Origin: an uncultured Sphingomonadales bacterium
GTDB lineage: Bacteria; Pseudomonadota; Alphaproteobacteria; Sphingomonadales; Sphingomonadaceae
Length of the DNA stretch: 14,565 bases
Assembly: GCA_903911985.1 (NCBI GenBank)
Contig: CAIWFP010000259.1
Coordinates: 1-14,565 of the forward strand
Reading direction: 5' to 3'
Below, in pieces: positions 1-7,500 of this stretch; position 1 is the stretch's first letter; every line of letters begins with the position of its first letter. The notes beneath the pieces were generated by a model. It saw only the letters and a program-made list of their open reading frames with translations, searched no databases and was not told the DNA's origin. A program made the position numbers and the translations under genes.

Positions 1-75
1 ATCAAACAGCGTGAAAGGATCAAGCGACAGACCATCGAACTTCGGCGCTTGCAACACCGCAACCTCGCCGCCTAA
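1..75 (+). CDS. IS3-family transposase OrfB, C-terminal fragment
   Basis: This frame is open from base 1 to a TAA at 73-75 and encodes 24 residues, including RERIKRQTIELRRLQHR. From memory of the family, IS3-type DDE transposases with the YHESL..TPADVYFGR motif end in a basic tail of the form ILxxRERIKRxTIxxRRLxHR..AA, and this segment matches that tail closely. Only the tail is present; the DDE catalytic core and start codon lie to the left of the window. The protein would cut and join the IS ends. The assignment rests on a short motif, but the match and the IS-like end that follows support each other. Confidence 0.68.
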   Translation: MKQRERIKRQTIELRRLQHRNLAA

Positions 76-149
76 CATCAACCCCGAGACGAGGCCCGCA
101 CTCCGCTAATCTATGCCGCGAGTTGTGCCGAATGTTCTGACGACGGACA
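1..149 (+). mobile_element. Right end of an IS3-family insertion sequence
   Basis: The first 75 bases encode the C-terminus of an IS3-type transposase (separate entry). The following roughly 75 bases are non-coding and finish in gacggaca at 142-149. Read on the opposite strand the end begins TGTCCGTCGTC, matching the TG...CA termini usual for IS3-family elements. From 150 onward the sequence reads directly into virB10 codons, so the element boundary is placed at 149, give or take a few bases. The rest of the element and its left end lie outside the window, so inverted-repeat pairing and the target duplication cannot be seen. Confidence 0.72.
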
Positions 150-368
150 ATCAACGCCGGTTTGCAGGCGGGCGCCAACAGCGTGGGCAACCCCAGCACC
201 GCCGTGATCATCGGCAGTCAGGCGCAGGCCACCAATGTCGCCACCATGGCCCTGCAAAAAGAGATCAACGTGCCGACCACGGTCATCGTCCATCAGGGCA
301 CGCCGATACAGGTGTTTGTCGCGCGCGATCTGGATTTCACCGGCGTGGCTGGCCCCGCCCGGCGATGA
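150..368 (+). pseudogene. virB10: virB10/trbI 3' remnant interrupted by an IS
   Basis: From 150 the frame reads INAGLQAG..., continues through INVPTTVIVHQGTPIQVF and VARDLDFTGV, and stops at TGA 366-368. The VARDLDF motif near the end is characteristic of the VirB10/TrbI C-terminal periplasmic domain, which forms part of the outer-membrane core of type IV secretion systems. Only about 72 C-terminal residues remain; full proteins are several hundred residues. The same frame meets a TGA at 138-140, inside the IS end, so no intact product can be made from this fragment. The stop overlaps the virB11 ATG by ATGA, the usual virB10-virB11 order. The most likely cause is IS insertion into virB10; the 5' part may survive beyond the element. 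Confidence 0.78.
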
Positions 369-1363
369 CTGGAGCACCCAAGAGCGGCCAGCCGGAAAGC
401 GGCGTCTATCTCAGCGCCTATCTCGCCCCCTTGCGCCCCTATCTGGAACGCGAGGGGGTTACCGATATCTGGATCAACCGCCCCGGCGAACTGTGGCTGG
501 AGCATGCCGGCGGCCGCACGGAACGCGTGGCGGCGCCCGAGCTGACCGATCTCGCGCTGGAGCGTCTTGCCCGCCAGATTGCCGCCACCAACCATCAGGG
601 GTTCAATCGCGAACAGCCGCTGGTCTCGGCCAGCCTGCCCGATGGCGCGCGGGTGCAGATCGTCGGGCCACCGGCCACGCGCGAGGGGGTGGCGCTGGCC
701 ATCCGCCGCCATGGCCTGTCGGACCTCAGCCTTGGCGAGCTGGCTGGTGCCGGGCTGTTTTCGGCGGCGGGAAAGCCAGCCGGCAACGAGGAGGCCCAAG
801 CCCTTCGCGCGCTGCTCGACGCGCGCGACCAGCAGGGGTTTCTCGCCCGCGCCGTGGCTTTGCGCAAAACCATCGTCATTTCCGGTGGCACTTCCTCGGG
901 CAAGACCACGCTGATGAACGCGCTGGTCAAGCAGATCGGTGCGCATGAGCGGCTGGTGACGATCGAGGATACGCCCGAGGTGCGGCTGGCCCATGAGAAC
1001 GTGGTGGCGATGATCGCCACGCGCGGCGATGGTGGCGAGGCAAGGGTGGATACCGGGGACCTGCTGCAGGCGGCGCTGCGCATGCGGCCGGACCGTATCC
1101 TGCTGGGCGAATTGCGCGGGGCCGAGGCCTTTGCCTTCCTGCGGGCGGTGAACACCGGCCATCCCGGCTCGATCACCACCATCCACGCCGACAGCGCCGC
1201 GGGAGCCCTCGACCAGATCGCCATGCTTTCGTTGCTGGGCGGGGTGTCGGTCAGCTGGGAGGCGATCGGCACCTATATCCGTCAGGTGATCGACATCGTC
1301 GTGCAACTGAAGCGGGTGAACGGCCAGCGGCAGGTTACCGAAATCCTCTATCTGGAACGCTAG
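365..1363 (+). CDS. virB11: VirB11-type secretion ATPase
   Basis: This 332-residue hexameric traffic ATPase would sit on the cytoplasmic face of a type IV secretion system and drive pilus assembly and substrate transfer. Visible motifs are the Walker A GGTSSGKTT (residues 174-182), the acidic box around TIEDTPE (199-205), the Walker B region RILLGELRG (244-252) and the His box GSITTIHAD (268-276). The N-terminal domain runs from about 15 to 140. Length is normal for VirB11/TrbB. The ATG at 365 is chosen because it overlaps the virB10 stop (ATGA) and gives the expected N-terminus; an upstream extension of the frame to 113 would run through the IS end and virB10. The gene looks intact, but with virB10 broken a working secretion system from this locus is doubtful. 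Confidence 0.93.
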   Translation: MTGAPKSGQPESGVYLSAYLAPLRPYLEREGVTDIWINRPGELWLEHAGGRTERVAAPELTDLALERLARQIAATNHQGFNREQPLVSASLPDGARVQIVGPPATREGVALAIRRHGLSDLSLGELAGAGLFSAAGKPAGNEEAQALRALLDARDQQGFLARAVALRKTIVISGGTSSGKTTLMNALVKQIGAHERLVTIEDTPEVRLAHENVVAMIATRGDGGEARVDTGDLLQAALRMRPDRILLGELRGAEAFAFLRAVNTGHPGSITTIHADSAAGALDQIAMLSLLGGVSVSWEAIGTYIRQVIDIVVQLKRVNGQRQVTEILYLER

Positions 1364-1402
1364 GGTCACCCGCCTGATTGGCGCGCGCCGTCAGCCGCCC
1401 CA

Positions 1403-1450
1403 GTTTAACGGCGGGGTAGTTTAACGGCAGGGCGGTTTAACGGCGGGGTG
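1403..1450. repeat. Three tandem 16-bp repeats at the rsgA 3' end
   Basis: Three head-to-tail copies of about gtttaacggcggggt[ag] lie at 1403-1418, 1419-1434 and 1435-1450, with two or three mismatches in the middle copy. On the minus strand each copy contains TAA (1437-1439, 1421-1423, 1405-1407). The unit is 16 bases, not a multiple of three, so the three TAAs fall in three different reading frames. The copy at 1435-1450 carries the natural rsgA stop; the others look like duplications of it. The repeat fills most of the gap between the convergent virB11 and rsgA genes. No clear intrinsic terminator is visible there. Confidence 0.85.
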
Positions 1451-2570
1451 GCGCGGTCCGGGGATGGTTGCGTCCCGGCCAGCCGGGCGCATTGGCGGCA
1501 TCCTGCGCGGTCAGCTTGCGCCAGCGTTCCAGCCGGGCGGCATCCAGCGTGCCATCGGCAAGGCCGGCCCGCACAGCGCAGCCCGGCTCGCTCTCGTGCG
1601 AGCAATTGGTGAACCGGCAGGCCAGCGCCGTGGTCACGATATCGTCGAACACCTCGGCCAGCCCCTCGCTCGCGTCCGACAGCTGCAGCTCGCGCATGCC
1701 GGGCGTATCGACCAGCCAGCCGCCATTTTCCAGACGGTGCATTTCGCGCACGGTGGTGGTGTGGCGACCGGTGCCATCGCCCTCGCGCACCGGTTGCGTC
1801 GCGATGCTGGACGAGCCCCGCAGCGTGTTGATCATCGTCGATTTGCCGACGCCCGAGGAGCCGAGCAGGGCCACCGTCTCGCCCCGGCCACAATAGGCGG
1901 CAAGGGCGGCGACGCTGGCGGGCTCGCGCGCGTTGACGATATGCACCGGCAGATCGGATGCCAGCGCGCGGGCGCTTTGCGCGAATGTCTCGGGATCGGC
2001 GGCAAGGTCGGCCTTGGTCAGCACGATCACCGGGGCAACCCCCGCCTCGCGCGCCAGCACCAGATAACGCTCCAGCCGGGCGACGCTGAAATCCTGATTG
2101 CAGGAGGCGACGATGAACAGCGTGTCGACATTGGCGGCGATGAGCTGAAGCTTGCGCCCGCTGCCCGCCGCCCGGCGCTTGAACAGGCTGGCGCGGGTCA
2201 GGATGCGGAGGATCTGACCGGTCTCGGGTTCGATCAGCAGCCAGTCGCCCACGGTGGCGTGGTCTTCCTCGGTCTTGGCATGGGGGACGAAGGGCGGGAT
2301 TGTCCGCTCCGCAACGCCCGGCGCACCGCCTGCCTCAGCCCCTGCCCCTGCCCCTGCCCCAGCCACCGCCAACTGCCCGCGATGCACGGCCATAACCCGC
2401 ACTGGCATTACCCGCAACGGGCAGGTCCGCGCAGCCTCGTTAGACGAAAGCTGCCCGGCGAAAAAGGGCCGCCAGCCCAGATCCGCCAAATGAGGATCGG
2501 CCAAACCGGATTGGGCCAAACCGGTTGGGGCCAAACCGGTTGGGGGCAGACGGGAATCCGTCGCGCTCAT
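1437..2570 (-). CDS. rsgA: Ribosome small-subunit-dependent GTPase A
   Basis: RsgA (YjeQ) is a circularly permuted GTPase that binds the 30S subunit and checks late maturation of the decoding centre. In the 377-residue product the G motifs appear in permuted order: LTKADL (G4, 184-189), GSSGVGKST (G1, 237-245), the GRHTTT switch region (269-273) and DTPGMRE (G3, 288-294). A C-terminal zinc knuckle follows: C318, C323, H325, C331. The N-terminal OB-fold region (about 30-130) carries two low-complexity expansions, pentapeptide repeats at 11-30 and a Gly-Ala run at 70-78. The ATG at 2570 is chosen because an upstream in-frame extension would run into the neighbouring methyltransferase-like gene. 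The ribosome-binding site is weak and the gene begins 31 bases after that neighbour's stop, so it is probably co-transcribed. Confidence 0.93.
   Translation of the reverse strand: MSATDSRLPPTGLAPTGLAQSGLADPHLADLGWRPFFAGQLSSNEAARTCPLRVMPVRVMAVHRGQLAVAGAGAGAGAEAGGAPGVAERTIPPFVPHAKTEEDHATVGDWLLIEPETGQILRILTRASLFKRRAAGSGRKLQLIAANVDTLFIVASCNQDFSVARLERYLVLAREAGVAPVIVLTKADLAADPETFAQSARALASDLPVHIVNAREPASVAALAAYCGRGETVALLGSSGVGKSTMINTLRGSSSIATQPVREGDGTGRHTTTVREMHRLENGGWLVDTPGMRELQLSDASEGLAEVFDDIVTTALACRFTNCSHESEPGCAVRAGLADGTLDAARLERWRKLTAQDAANAPGWPGRNHPRTAPPRR
2341..2360. repeat. Hexanucleotide repeat inside rsgA
   Basis: The unit cctgcc is repeated three times plus a partial copy. On the coding (minus) strand it encodes the alternating Gly-Ala run GAGAGAGA at about residues 71-78 of RsgA, in a loop of the OB-fold domain. 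It is a likely slippage hotspot; each unit gain or loss keeps the frame because the unit is six bases. Confidence 0.7.
2486..2545. repeat. 15-bp tandem repeats near the rsgA 5' end
   Basis: Three units close to ccaaaccggttgggg (2501-2515, 2516-2530, 2531-2545) follow a more diverged fourth unit at 2486-2500. The unit length is five codons, so the array is in frame and encodes the pentapeptides TGLAP, TGLAQ, SGLAD and PHLAD at RsgA residues 11-30. The array sits before the OB-fold core and is probably a disordered tail. Confidence 0.82.
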
Positions 2571-2601
2571 GCCGCCGCGACATGAAGGCTTGCGCGGCTC
2601 C

Positions 2602-3348
2602 TCATGCAGCCTTTGACGCCAGCCAGATGGTGTGGTGAACGTTGTCTTCATAGGCCTCGGCGGCGATGGAGATCTCCTCGACCTCGAAACCGGCCGCCTG
2701 CAGGCGCTTGAAGAAATCCTCGTCGGTATAGGACGACCACACGGCCAGCACACCCGAGGGACGCAGCGCCGCATGCGCCGCGCGCAGGCCCCAGTTGCAA
2801 TAGAGCCGGTCGTTGGCCAGCTGGATCAGGCCATCCGGGCCATTGTCGACATCCAGCAGAATGGCATCGAAACTGGCGGTGGCCGCATTGATGACATCGT
2901 GAACATCGGCCACCTGCACGCTGACGCGCGGGTCGGTGAGCGAATCGCCGAAGATATGGGCCAGCGGCCCCTTGGCCCAGACCACCACCTGCGGCACCAG
3001 CTCGGCCACGACGATGCTGGCCTTTGGACCCCAAGCAGAGAGCGCCGCGCCCAGCGTGAAACCCATGCCCAACCCGCCGATCAGCAGCCTGCCGCCCCGG
3101 CAGCCTCCGTTACTGGCGAGCTTTGCGGCGGTGAGCGTGGCCAGCGCCTGTTCGGAATGGCGCACCATGCTGCCCATCAATTCCTCGTCACCATACTGGA
3201 TCGAGAAATCGCTGCCCCGGCGCATCAGATGCAGCGCGCCCCCGCCCGGAATGGGGGCGATATCGACAAATTCCACCCCCGCTTCGGCATCCGGATGGGA
3301 CGCGTCGGCGAAAGCGGAATCAGCGGCGTGAGGGTCGAGAGAAGCCAC
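2602..3348 (-). CDS. Spermidine-synthase-fold SAM-dependent methyltransferase-like protein
   Basis: The 248-residue product has a Rossmann-type SAM-binding fold of the spermidine/spermine synthase group (COG0421-like). Visible elements are motif I LLIGGLGMGFTLGAAL (88-103), the acidic strand end VVAELVP (113-119), ADVHD (147-151) and AILLDVDNGPDGL (162-174). True spermidine synthases have a different sequence at this last point, so polyamine synthesis is not supported and the substrate is unknown. I chose the GTG at 3348, preceded by a weak AGGCG ribosome-binding site, because residues further upstream in this frame overlap the 40-residue gene at 3366-3488 and have no family character. It lies 17 bases after that small gene and 31 before rsgA, which suggests one transcript. 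Confidence 0.8.
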   Translation of the reverse strand: MASLDPHAADSAFADASHPDAEAGVEFVDIAPIPGGGALHLMRRGSDFSIQYGDEELMGSMVRHSEQALATLTAAKLASNGGCRGGRLLIGGLGMGFTLGAALSAWGPKASIVVAELVPQVVVWAKGPLAHIFGDSLTDPRVSVQVADVHDVINAATASFDAILLDVDNGPDGLIQLANDRLYCNWGLRAAHAALRPSGVLAVWSSYTDEDFFKRLQAAGFEVEEISIAAEAYEDNVHHTIWLASKAA

Positions 3349-3365
3349 GGGGCGCGCGCCTGATG

Positions 3366-3488
3366 TCAGACCGTGGCCTTGACCGGCTTGGTGCTGCTTA
3401 CGACGACCACTTCGGCCGCCTTGCGACGCGCATTGATGGTAACAATAGCGCGCTGGTGCCGCCGGTTGACGGAGCGGATGGTGGCCAT
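3366..3488 (-). CDS. Small basic protein, 40 residues, unknown function
   Basis: A short frame starts at ATG 3488 with a good Shine-Dalgarno sequence (AGGA, seven bases before the start) and stops at TGA 3366-3368. The product begins MATIRSVNRRHQRAIV, is rich in Arg, Lys and Val, and ends KPVKATV. It has no transmembrane segment, signal peptide or cysteine, and I do not recognise a family. The start lies 153 bases after the transglutaminase stop and the stop lies 17 bases before the SAM-fold gene, so it could be the first gene of the rsgA transcript. The strong ribosome-binding site and fit between neighbours argue for a real gene. Conservation has not been tested. Confidence 0.6.
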   Translation of the reverse strand: MATIRSVNRRHQRAIVTINARRKAAEVVVVSSTKPVKATV

Positions 3489-3641
3489 GGATAAGTCCTG
3501 TCAGATTGAAATCGAGCGCGATGTTGGCCGGATTGGCATTCATTCGACGCTGACCAGTCCCGCCATGGTCACATACTGGCGCGAAAGACAAGGAATGATC
3601 GCCCGCGGGCCCGCCTTTGTCAGGCCGGTGTCGGGCCGGCA

Positions 3642-4424
3642 TCAGTCTTGCGCGATGCCCACGCAGACCGACTGCGCCTGCATGATCGCCTGCCCATAGG
3701 CGGTGAGGAAGGCGACATCGGCGGCATCGCGGCCAATGCCGATCTTGGCCATCGCCCCCGCCCGGGCCATGCCGGTGGCGTCAACAAGATGCCAGTCGTC
3801 GCCCAGATAGACCTCTGCCACCGCATGGAAATCGGGCGGCTCCACCCCCAGCGCATAGACGCTGGCAATGCGCGCCGGGATGCCGGAGGCGCGCACCAGC
3901 GTGATCAGCACATGGGCATAATCGCGGCAGATGCCCTGCCGCCGCGCGAAAGTTTCAATCGCGGTGGTCTCCGACGAGCTGACGCCCGGGACATAGGTGA
4001 AATGTTGTTCGATCCAGTCGCGCATGGCCATGACCCGGGCGCCGCCTTCCAGATGGCCGAACTCGTCATAGGCAAAGGCCTGGAACTGGTCGGAAGGGCA
4101 ATAGCGCGAGCCCATCAGATAGGGCACCGCCTCGCCCGGCAGCCTGTGCGGCGCCACCTTGTCGAGATTGCGCCAGTCATCAAAGGGGCGGTCGATGGCG
4201 ACGATGGCGCTGTAATCCACCCGCACATTGCCCTGCACGGTTACCCAGATTCGGTCGCCAATCATGTCTTGCGCCGGAACCCGGGCGAAATTTATGCATT
4301 CGTGGACCGAAAGATGCGCTTTCTCGATGGTTTGCTCGGGAATCGCCGCCGCCTCGACCTGAAGCAGAACATCGGTGGGGGCCGGGAAAAAATAGTCCAG
4401 CCTGGCAGCGATAGAGAGTCTCAT
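3642..4424 (-). CDS. Transglutaminase-like (papain-fold) protein, stand-alone
   Basis: The 260-residue protein has a papain-fold transglutaminase core at about residues 130-220. The triad is visible: C166 in RRQGICRDYAH, H200 in DFHAVAEVYL and D215 in HLVDATGMA. The N-terminal third resembles the beta-rich domain that precedes bacterial transglutaminase cores. No signal peptide is seen, so it is probably cytoplasmic. Bacterial members of this group (COG1305) may act as amidases/peptidases or as amide-transferring enzymes; the substrate here is unknown. The ATG at 4424 follows an AGGG ribosome-binding site. It is transcribed away from the large transglutaminase-DUF2126 gene across a 135-base gap. 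It shares motifs with the two plus-strand transglutaminase domains but is clearly diverged from them (ATGM instead of DPT after the catalytic Asp region). Confidence 0.9.
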   Translation of the reverse strand: MRLSIAARLDYFFPAPTDVLLQVEAAAIPEQTIEKAHLSVHECINFARVPAQDMIGDRIWVTVQGNVRVDYSAIVAIDRPFDDWRNLDKVAPHRLPGEAVPYLMGSRYCPSDQFQAFAYDEFGHLEGGARVMAMRDWIEQHFTYVPGVSSSETTAIETFARRQGICRDYAHVLITLVRASGIPARIASVYALGVEPPDFHAVAEVYLGDDWHLVDATGMARAGAMAKIGIGRDAADVAFLTAYGQAIMQAQSVCVGIAQD

Positions 4425-4499
4425 ATGCGCCCTATTCCACCTGAAAATGCCAAGAGTGTTGCAGCGTGAAGTTTTACCGAGGGGCGAGCCCTAGCAGGC

Positions 4500-4528
4500 T
4501 TGCGGACATTCGCGCAGAATTTTATTGC
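4500..4528 (+). promoter_or_regulatory. Candidate promoter of the ATP-grasp/transglutaminase operon
   Basis: TTGCGG (4500-4505) and TATTGC (4523-4528) are separated by 17 bases, the normal housekeeping-sigma spacing, and place transcription about 25 bases before the ATG at 4560. The -10 element overlaps an imperfect inverted repeat, attgc-gctgca-gcaat at 4524-4539, that could serve as an operator. The match to consensus is moderate and no experiment supports it. Confidence 0.3.
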
Positions 4529-4559
4529 GCTGCAGCAATTTTCGCGAGACACCTAGCCG

Positions 4560-7500
4560 ATGATCAAGGCTGGCCTCCATCACCTCACCCGCTATCGCTA
4601 TAACCGCCCCATCCGGCTCGGGCCGCAGGTGGTGCGGCTGCGCCCGGCCCCGCACAGCCGCACATTGGTGCCCAATTATTCGCTGAAGATCAGCCCGCCG
4701 GAACATTTCCTCAACTGGCAGCAGGATCCCCACGGCAACTGGCAGGCGCGGATCGTCTTCCCGGACCCGGTTGATCACTTCACCGTGGAGGTCGATCTGC
4801 TGGCCGAGCTGGCGGTGATCAACCCCTTCGACTTCTTCGTCGACCCCTATGCCGAAGAGGTGCCATTCACCTATGACGCCAGCCTGACAGAGGACCTGTC
4901 GGCCTATTTCGGCGCGGAGGAGAACACTGGGTCTCTGGGCCCCTTGTTTGACGCGCTGGTGGCGCAATTCGCCGGCTGGACCGGGCGTACCATCGATTTC
5001 CTCGTCGCGCTCAATTCCGCGCTGGTTGCCCGCATCGGCTATGTCATCCGCATGGAACACGGCGTGCAAGGCCCGGAAGAAACGCTGAGCCTTGGCACCG
5101 GTTCGTGCCGCGACAGCGCCTGGTTGCAAATTCAGGTGCTGCGCAAACTGGGCTACGCCGCGCGCTTTGTCTCGGGCTATCTCATCCAGATGAAGGCCGA
5201 TATCGAGGCTCTGGATGGCCCCAAGGGCCCCGAGGCCGATTTTACCGACCTGCACGCATGGACCGAGGTTTACCTGCCCGGCGCGGGCTGGGTGGGGCTT
5301 GATCCCACCTCCGGGCTCTTCGCGGGCGAGGGCCACATTCCGCTGGCCGCCACCCCGCATTACCGCACCGCCGCCCCCATCAGCGGCGCGGCGGAACCGG
5401 CCGAGGTCGATTTCCACTTCGAGATGAGCGTGTCGCGCATTGCCGAGGCGGTGCGCATCACCAAGCCCTTCACCGATGCCCGCTGGGAGGCCCTGCTGGA
5501 GCTGGGTCGCAAGGTCGATGCCGATCTGGTGCGCCAAGATGTGCGCCTGACCACCGGCGGCGAGCCGACCTTCATCGCCGATTGCGATTTCGACGCGGCC
5601 GAATGGAACGCCGATGCCGTGGGCCCCACCAAGGCCGGCTATGCCGACCGCCTCATTCGCAAGCTGCGCACAGCCTTTGCCCCCACGGCCTTGCTGCACC
5701 ACGGGCAGGGCAAGTGGTATCCCGGAGAAAGCCTGCCGCGCTGGGGCTATTCGCTCTATTGGCGGGCCGATGGCGTGCCGGTGTGGCGCGATGCCAGCCT
5801 GATCGCGGGCGAACCGATCAACGCCGAGCCGGACCCGGCACGGGTGAAGCAGGTTCAGGACGCGGCCCTGCCCTTCATCGAGCTGCTGGCCGACTCTGTC
5901 GAGCTGACCCACGAGTTCATCCACCCCGTCTATGAGGATGCGGTGGCCTGGATCGTGAAGGAGGGCGAACTCCCGGAGAATACCAGCCCCGATGATCCCA
6001 AGATCGACAACCCCGAGGAGCGTGCCCGCATCATGCGCACCTTCCAGCGGGGCCTGTCGAAGCCGGTGGGTTATGTCCTGCCGATTCAGCGTGATTCCAC
6101 ACCCGGCCAGTATTCAGCTAAGCAGCCTGCCAAAAACCGGCCGACCCAGAACTGGAACGCGGCACCGAACAAGGCTTCACGCTGGAAGAGCGAGAAGTGG
6201 AAAGTGCGGCGCGGGGCGTTGTTTGCCGTGCCGGGCGATTCGGCGCTGGGCTATCGTCTGCCACTCGGCTCGCTGCCCTATGTGCCCCCATCCGACTATC
6301 CCTATATCCACCCGCGCGACACGGCTGAACCGCGCGAGCCCTTGGCCGATTACCGCGTGCAGGGCGCCGCCCCCGCCAGCGCCGCGCCGGAGGCCCATGA
6401 AGAGCGCGCCCAGATCGAGCAGCGCCGCGACACGGCATCCGGCGGCGAGGACAACCGGCAGGACCGGCAGGAGCAGGTCATCATCGAAGGCGTGGTCCGC
6501 ACCGCCATCACCATCGAGCCGCGCGGCGACCATCTCTCGGTGTTCATCCCCCCGGTGGAGGCGCTGGAGGATTACCTCGAGCTGATCGCCCGCATCGAGG
6601 GTGTGGCCGAGCGGCTGAAGATGCCGGTCCGCATCGAGGGCTATCCCCCGCCGCCGGATCCGCGTCTGAAGGTGATGAAGATCACCCCCGACCCCGGTGT
6701 GATCGAGGTCAACGTGCAACCCGCCGCCAGCTGGGACGAGGCGGTGTTCATCACCGAAACCCTCTATGCCGCCGCGCGCGAATGCGGCCTCACGGCGGAC
6801 AAGTTCATGGTCGATGGCCGCTCGATCGGCACGGGTGGCGGCAACCATCTGGTGCTCGGGGGCCCTAGCCTCGTCGATTCGCCCTTCATCCGCCGCGCCG
6901 ATCTGCTCAAAAGCTTCGTGCTCTACTGGCAGCGTCACCCCTCGCTCAGTTACCTGTTCTCCGGCATGTTCATCGGGCCAACCAGTCAGGCCCCGCGCAT
7001 CGACGAGGCCCGCCACGACAGCATCTACGAACTGGAGATCGCGCTGTCGCAGGTGCCCGGCAAGGATGATGGCGAGCCGCGCCCCTGGTTGATGGACCGC
7101 CTGTTCCGCAATCTGCTGGTGGATGTGACGGGCAATACCCATCGCACCGAGATCTGCATCGACAAGCTGTTCAGCCCCGATGGCCCGACCGGGCGGCTTG
7201 GTCTGGTGGAATTTCGCGGCTTTGAAATGCCGCCCGAGCCCAAGATGAGCCTTGCCCAGCAATTGCTGCTGCGCGCGCTGACGGCGTGGTTCTGGCGCGA
7301 GCCGCAGAGCGGCGGCCTCGTGCGCTGGGGCACCACCCTGCACGACCGCTTCCTGCTGCCGCACCCTGTCTGGGCCGATTTCACCTCCGTCCTCGATGAT
7401 CTGCGCGGCGCCGGTTATGATTTCGACCCCAACTGGTTCGAGGCGCAGCGCCAGTTCCGCTTTCCGGTGCATGGCGAGGTTGAGGGTGGCGGCGTCACGC

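Noticed and set aside
113..364. Upstream extension of the virB11 frame to 113
   Set aside because: It runs through the IS end and the virB10 remnant in another frame and has no VirB11 character; the ATG at 365 in the ATGA overlap is the expected start.
293..1369. 358-codon minus-strand frame opposite virB11
   Set aside because: Shadow of a GC-rich gene; composition is antisense-like with no recognisable motif.
1403..1450. CRISPR-like array
   Set aside because: The three 16-bp units are directly adjacent with no spacers; this is a simple tandem repeat.
2571..2774. Longer N-terminus for RsgA, starting at 2774
   Set aside because: It would overlap the end of the SAM-fold gene by more than 170 bases and encodes an Arg/Pro/Ser-rich shadow sequence.
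3600..3641. Possible terminator after the stand-alone transglutaminase gene
   Set aside because: GC-rich inverted repeats (gccgg...ccggc and gcgggcccgc) are present but no T-run follows on the minus strand, so an intrinsic terminator is not supported.
3349..3642. Longer N-terminus for the SAM-fold protein, starting at 3642
   Set aside because: It would overlap the whole 40-residue gene and lacks family similarity; the GTG at 3348 gives a normal start.
4491..5924. 477-codon minus-strand frame opposite the transglutaminase-DUF2126 gene
   Set aside because: Antisense shadow; the plus strand holds clear catalytic motifs.
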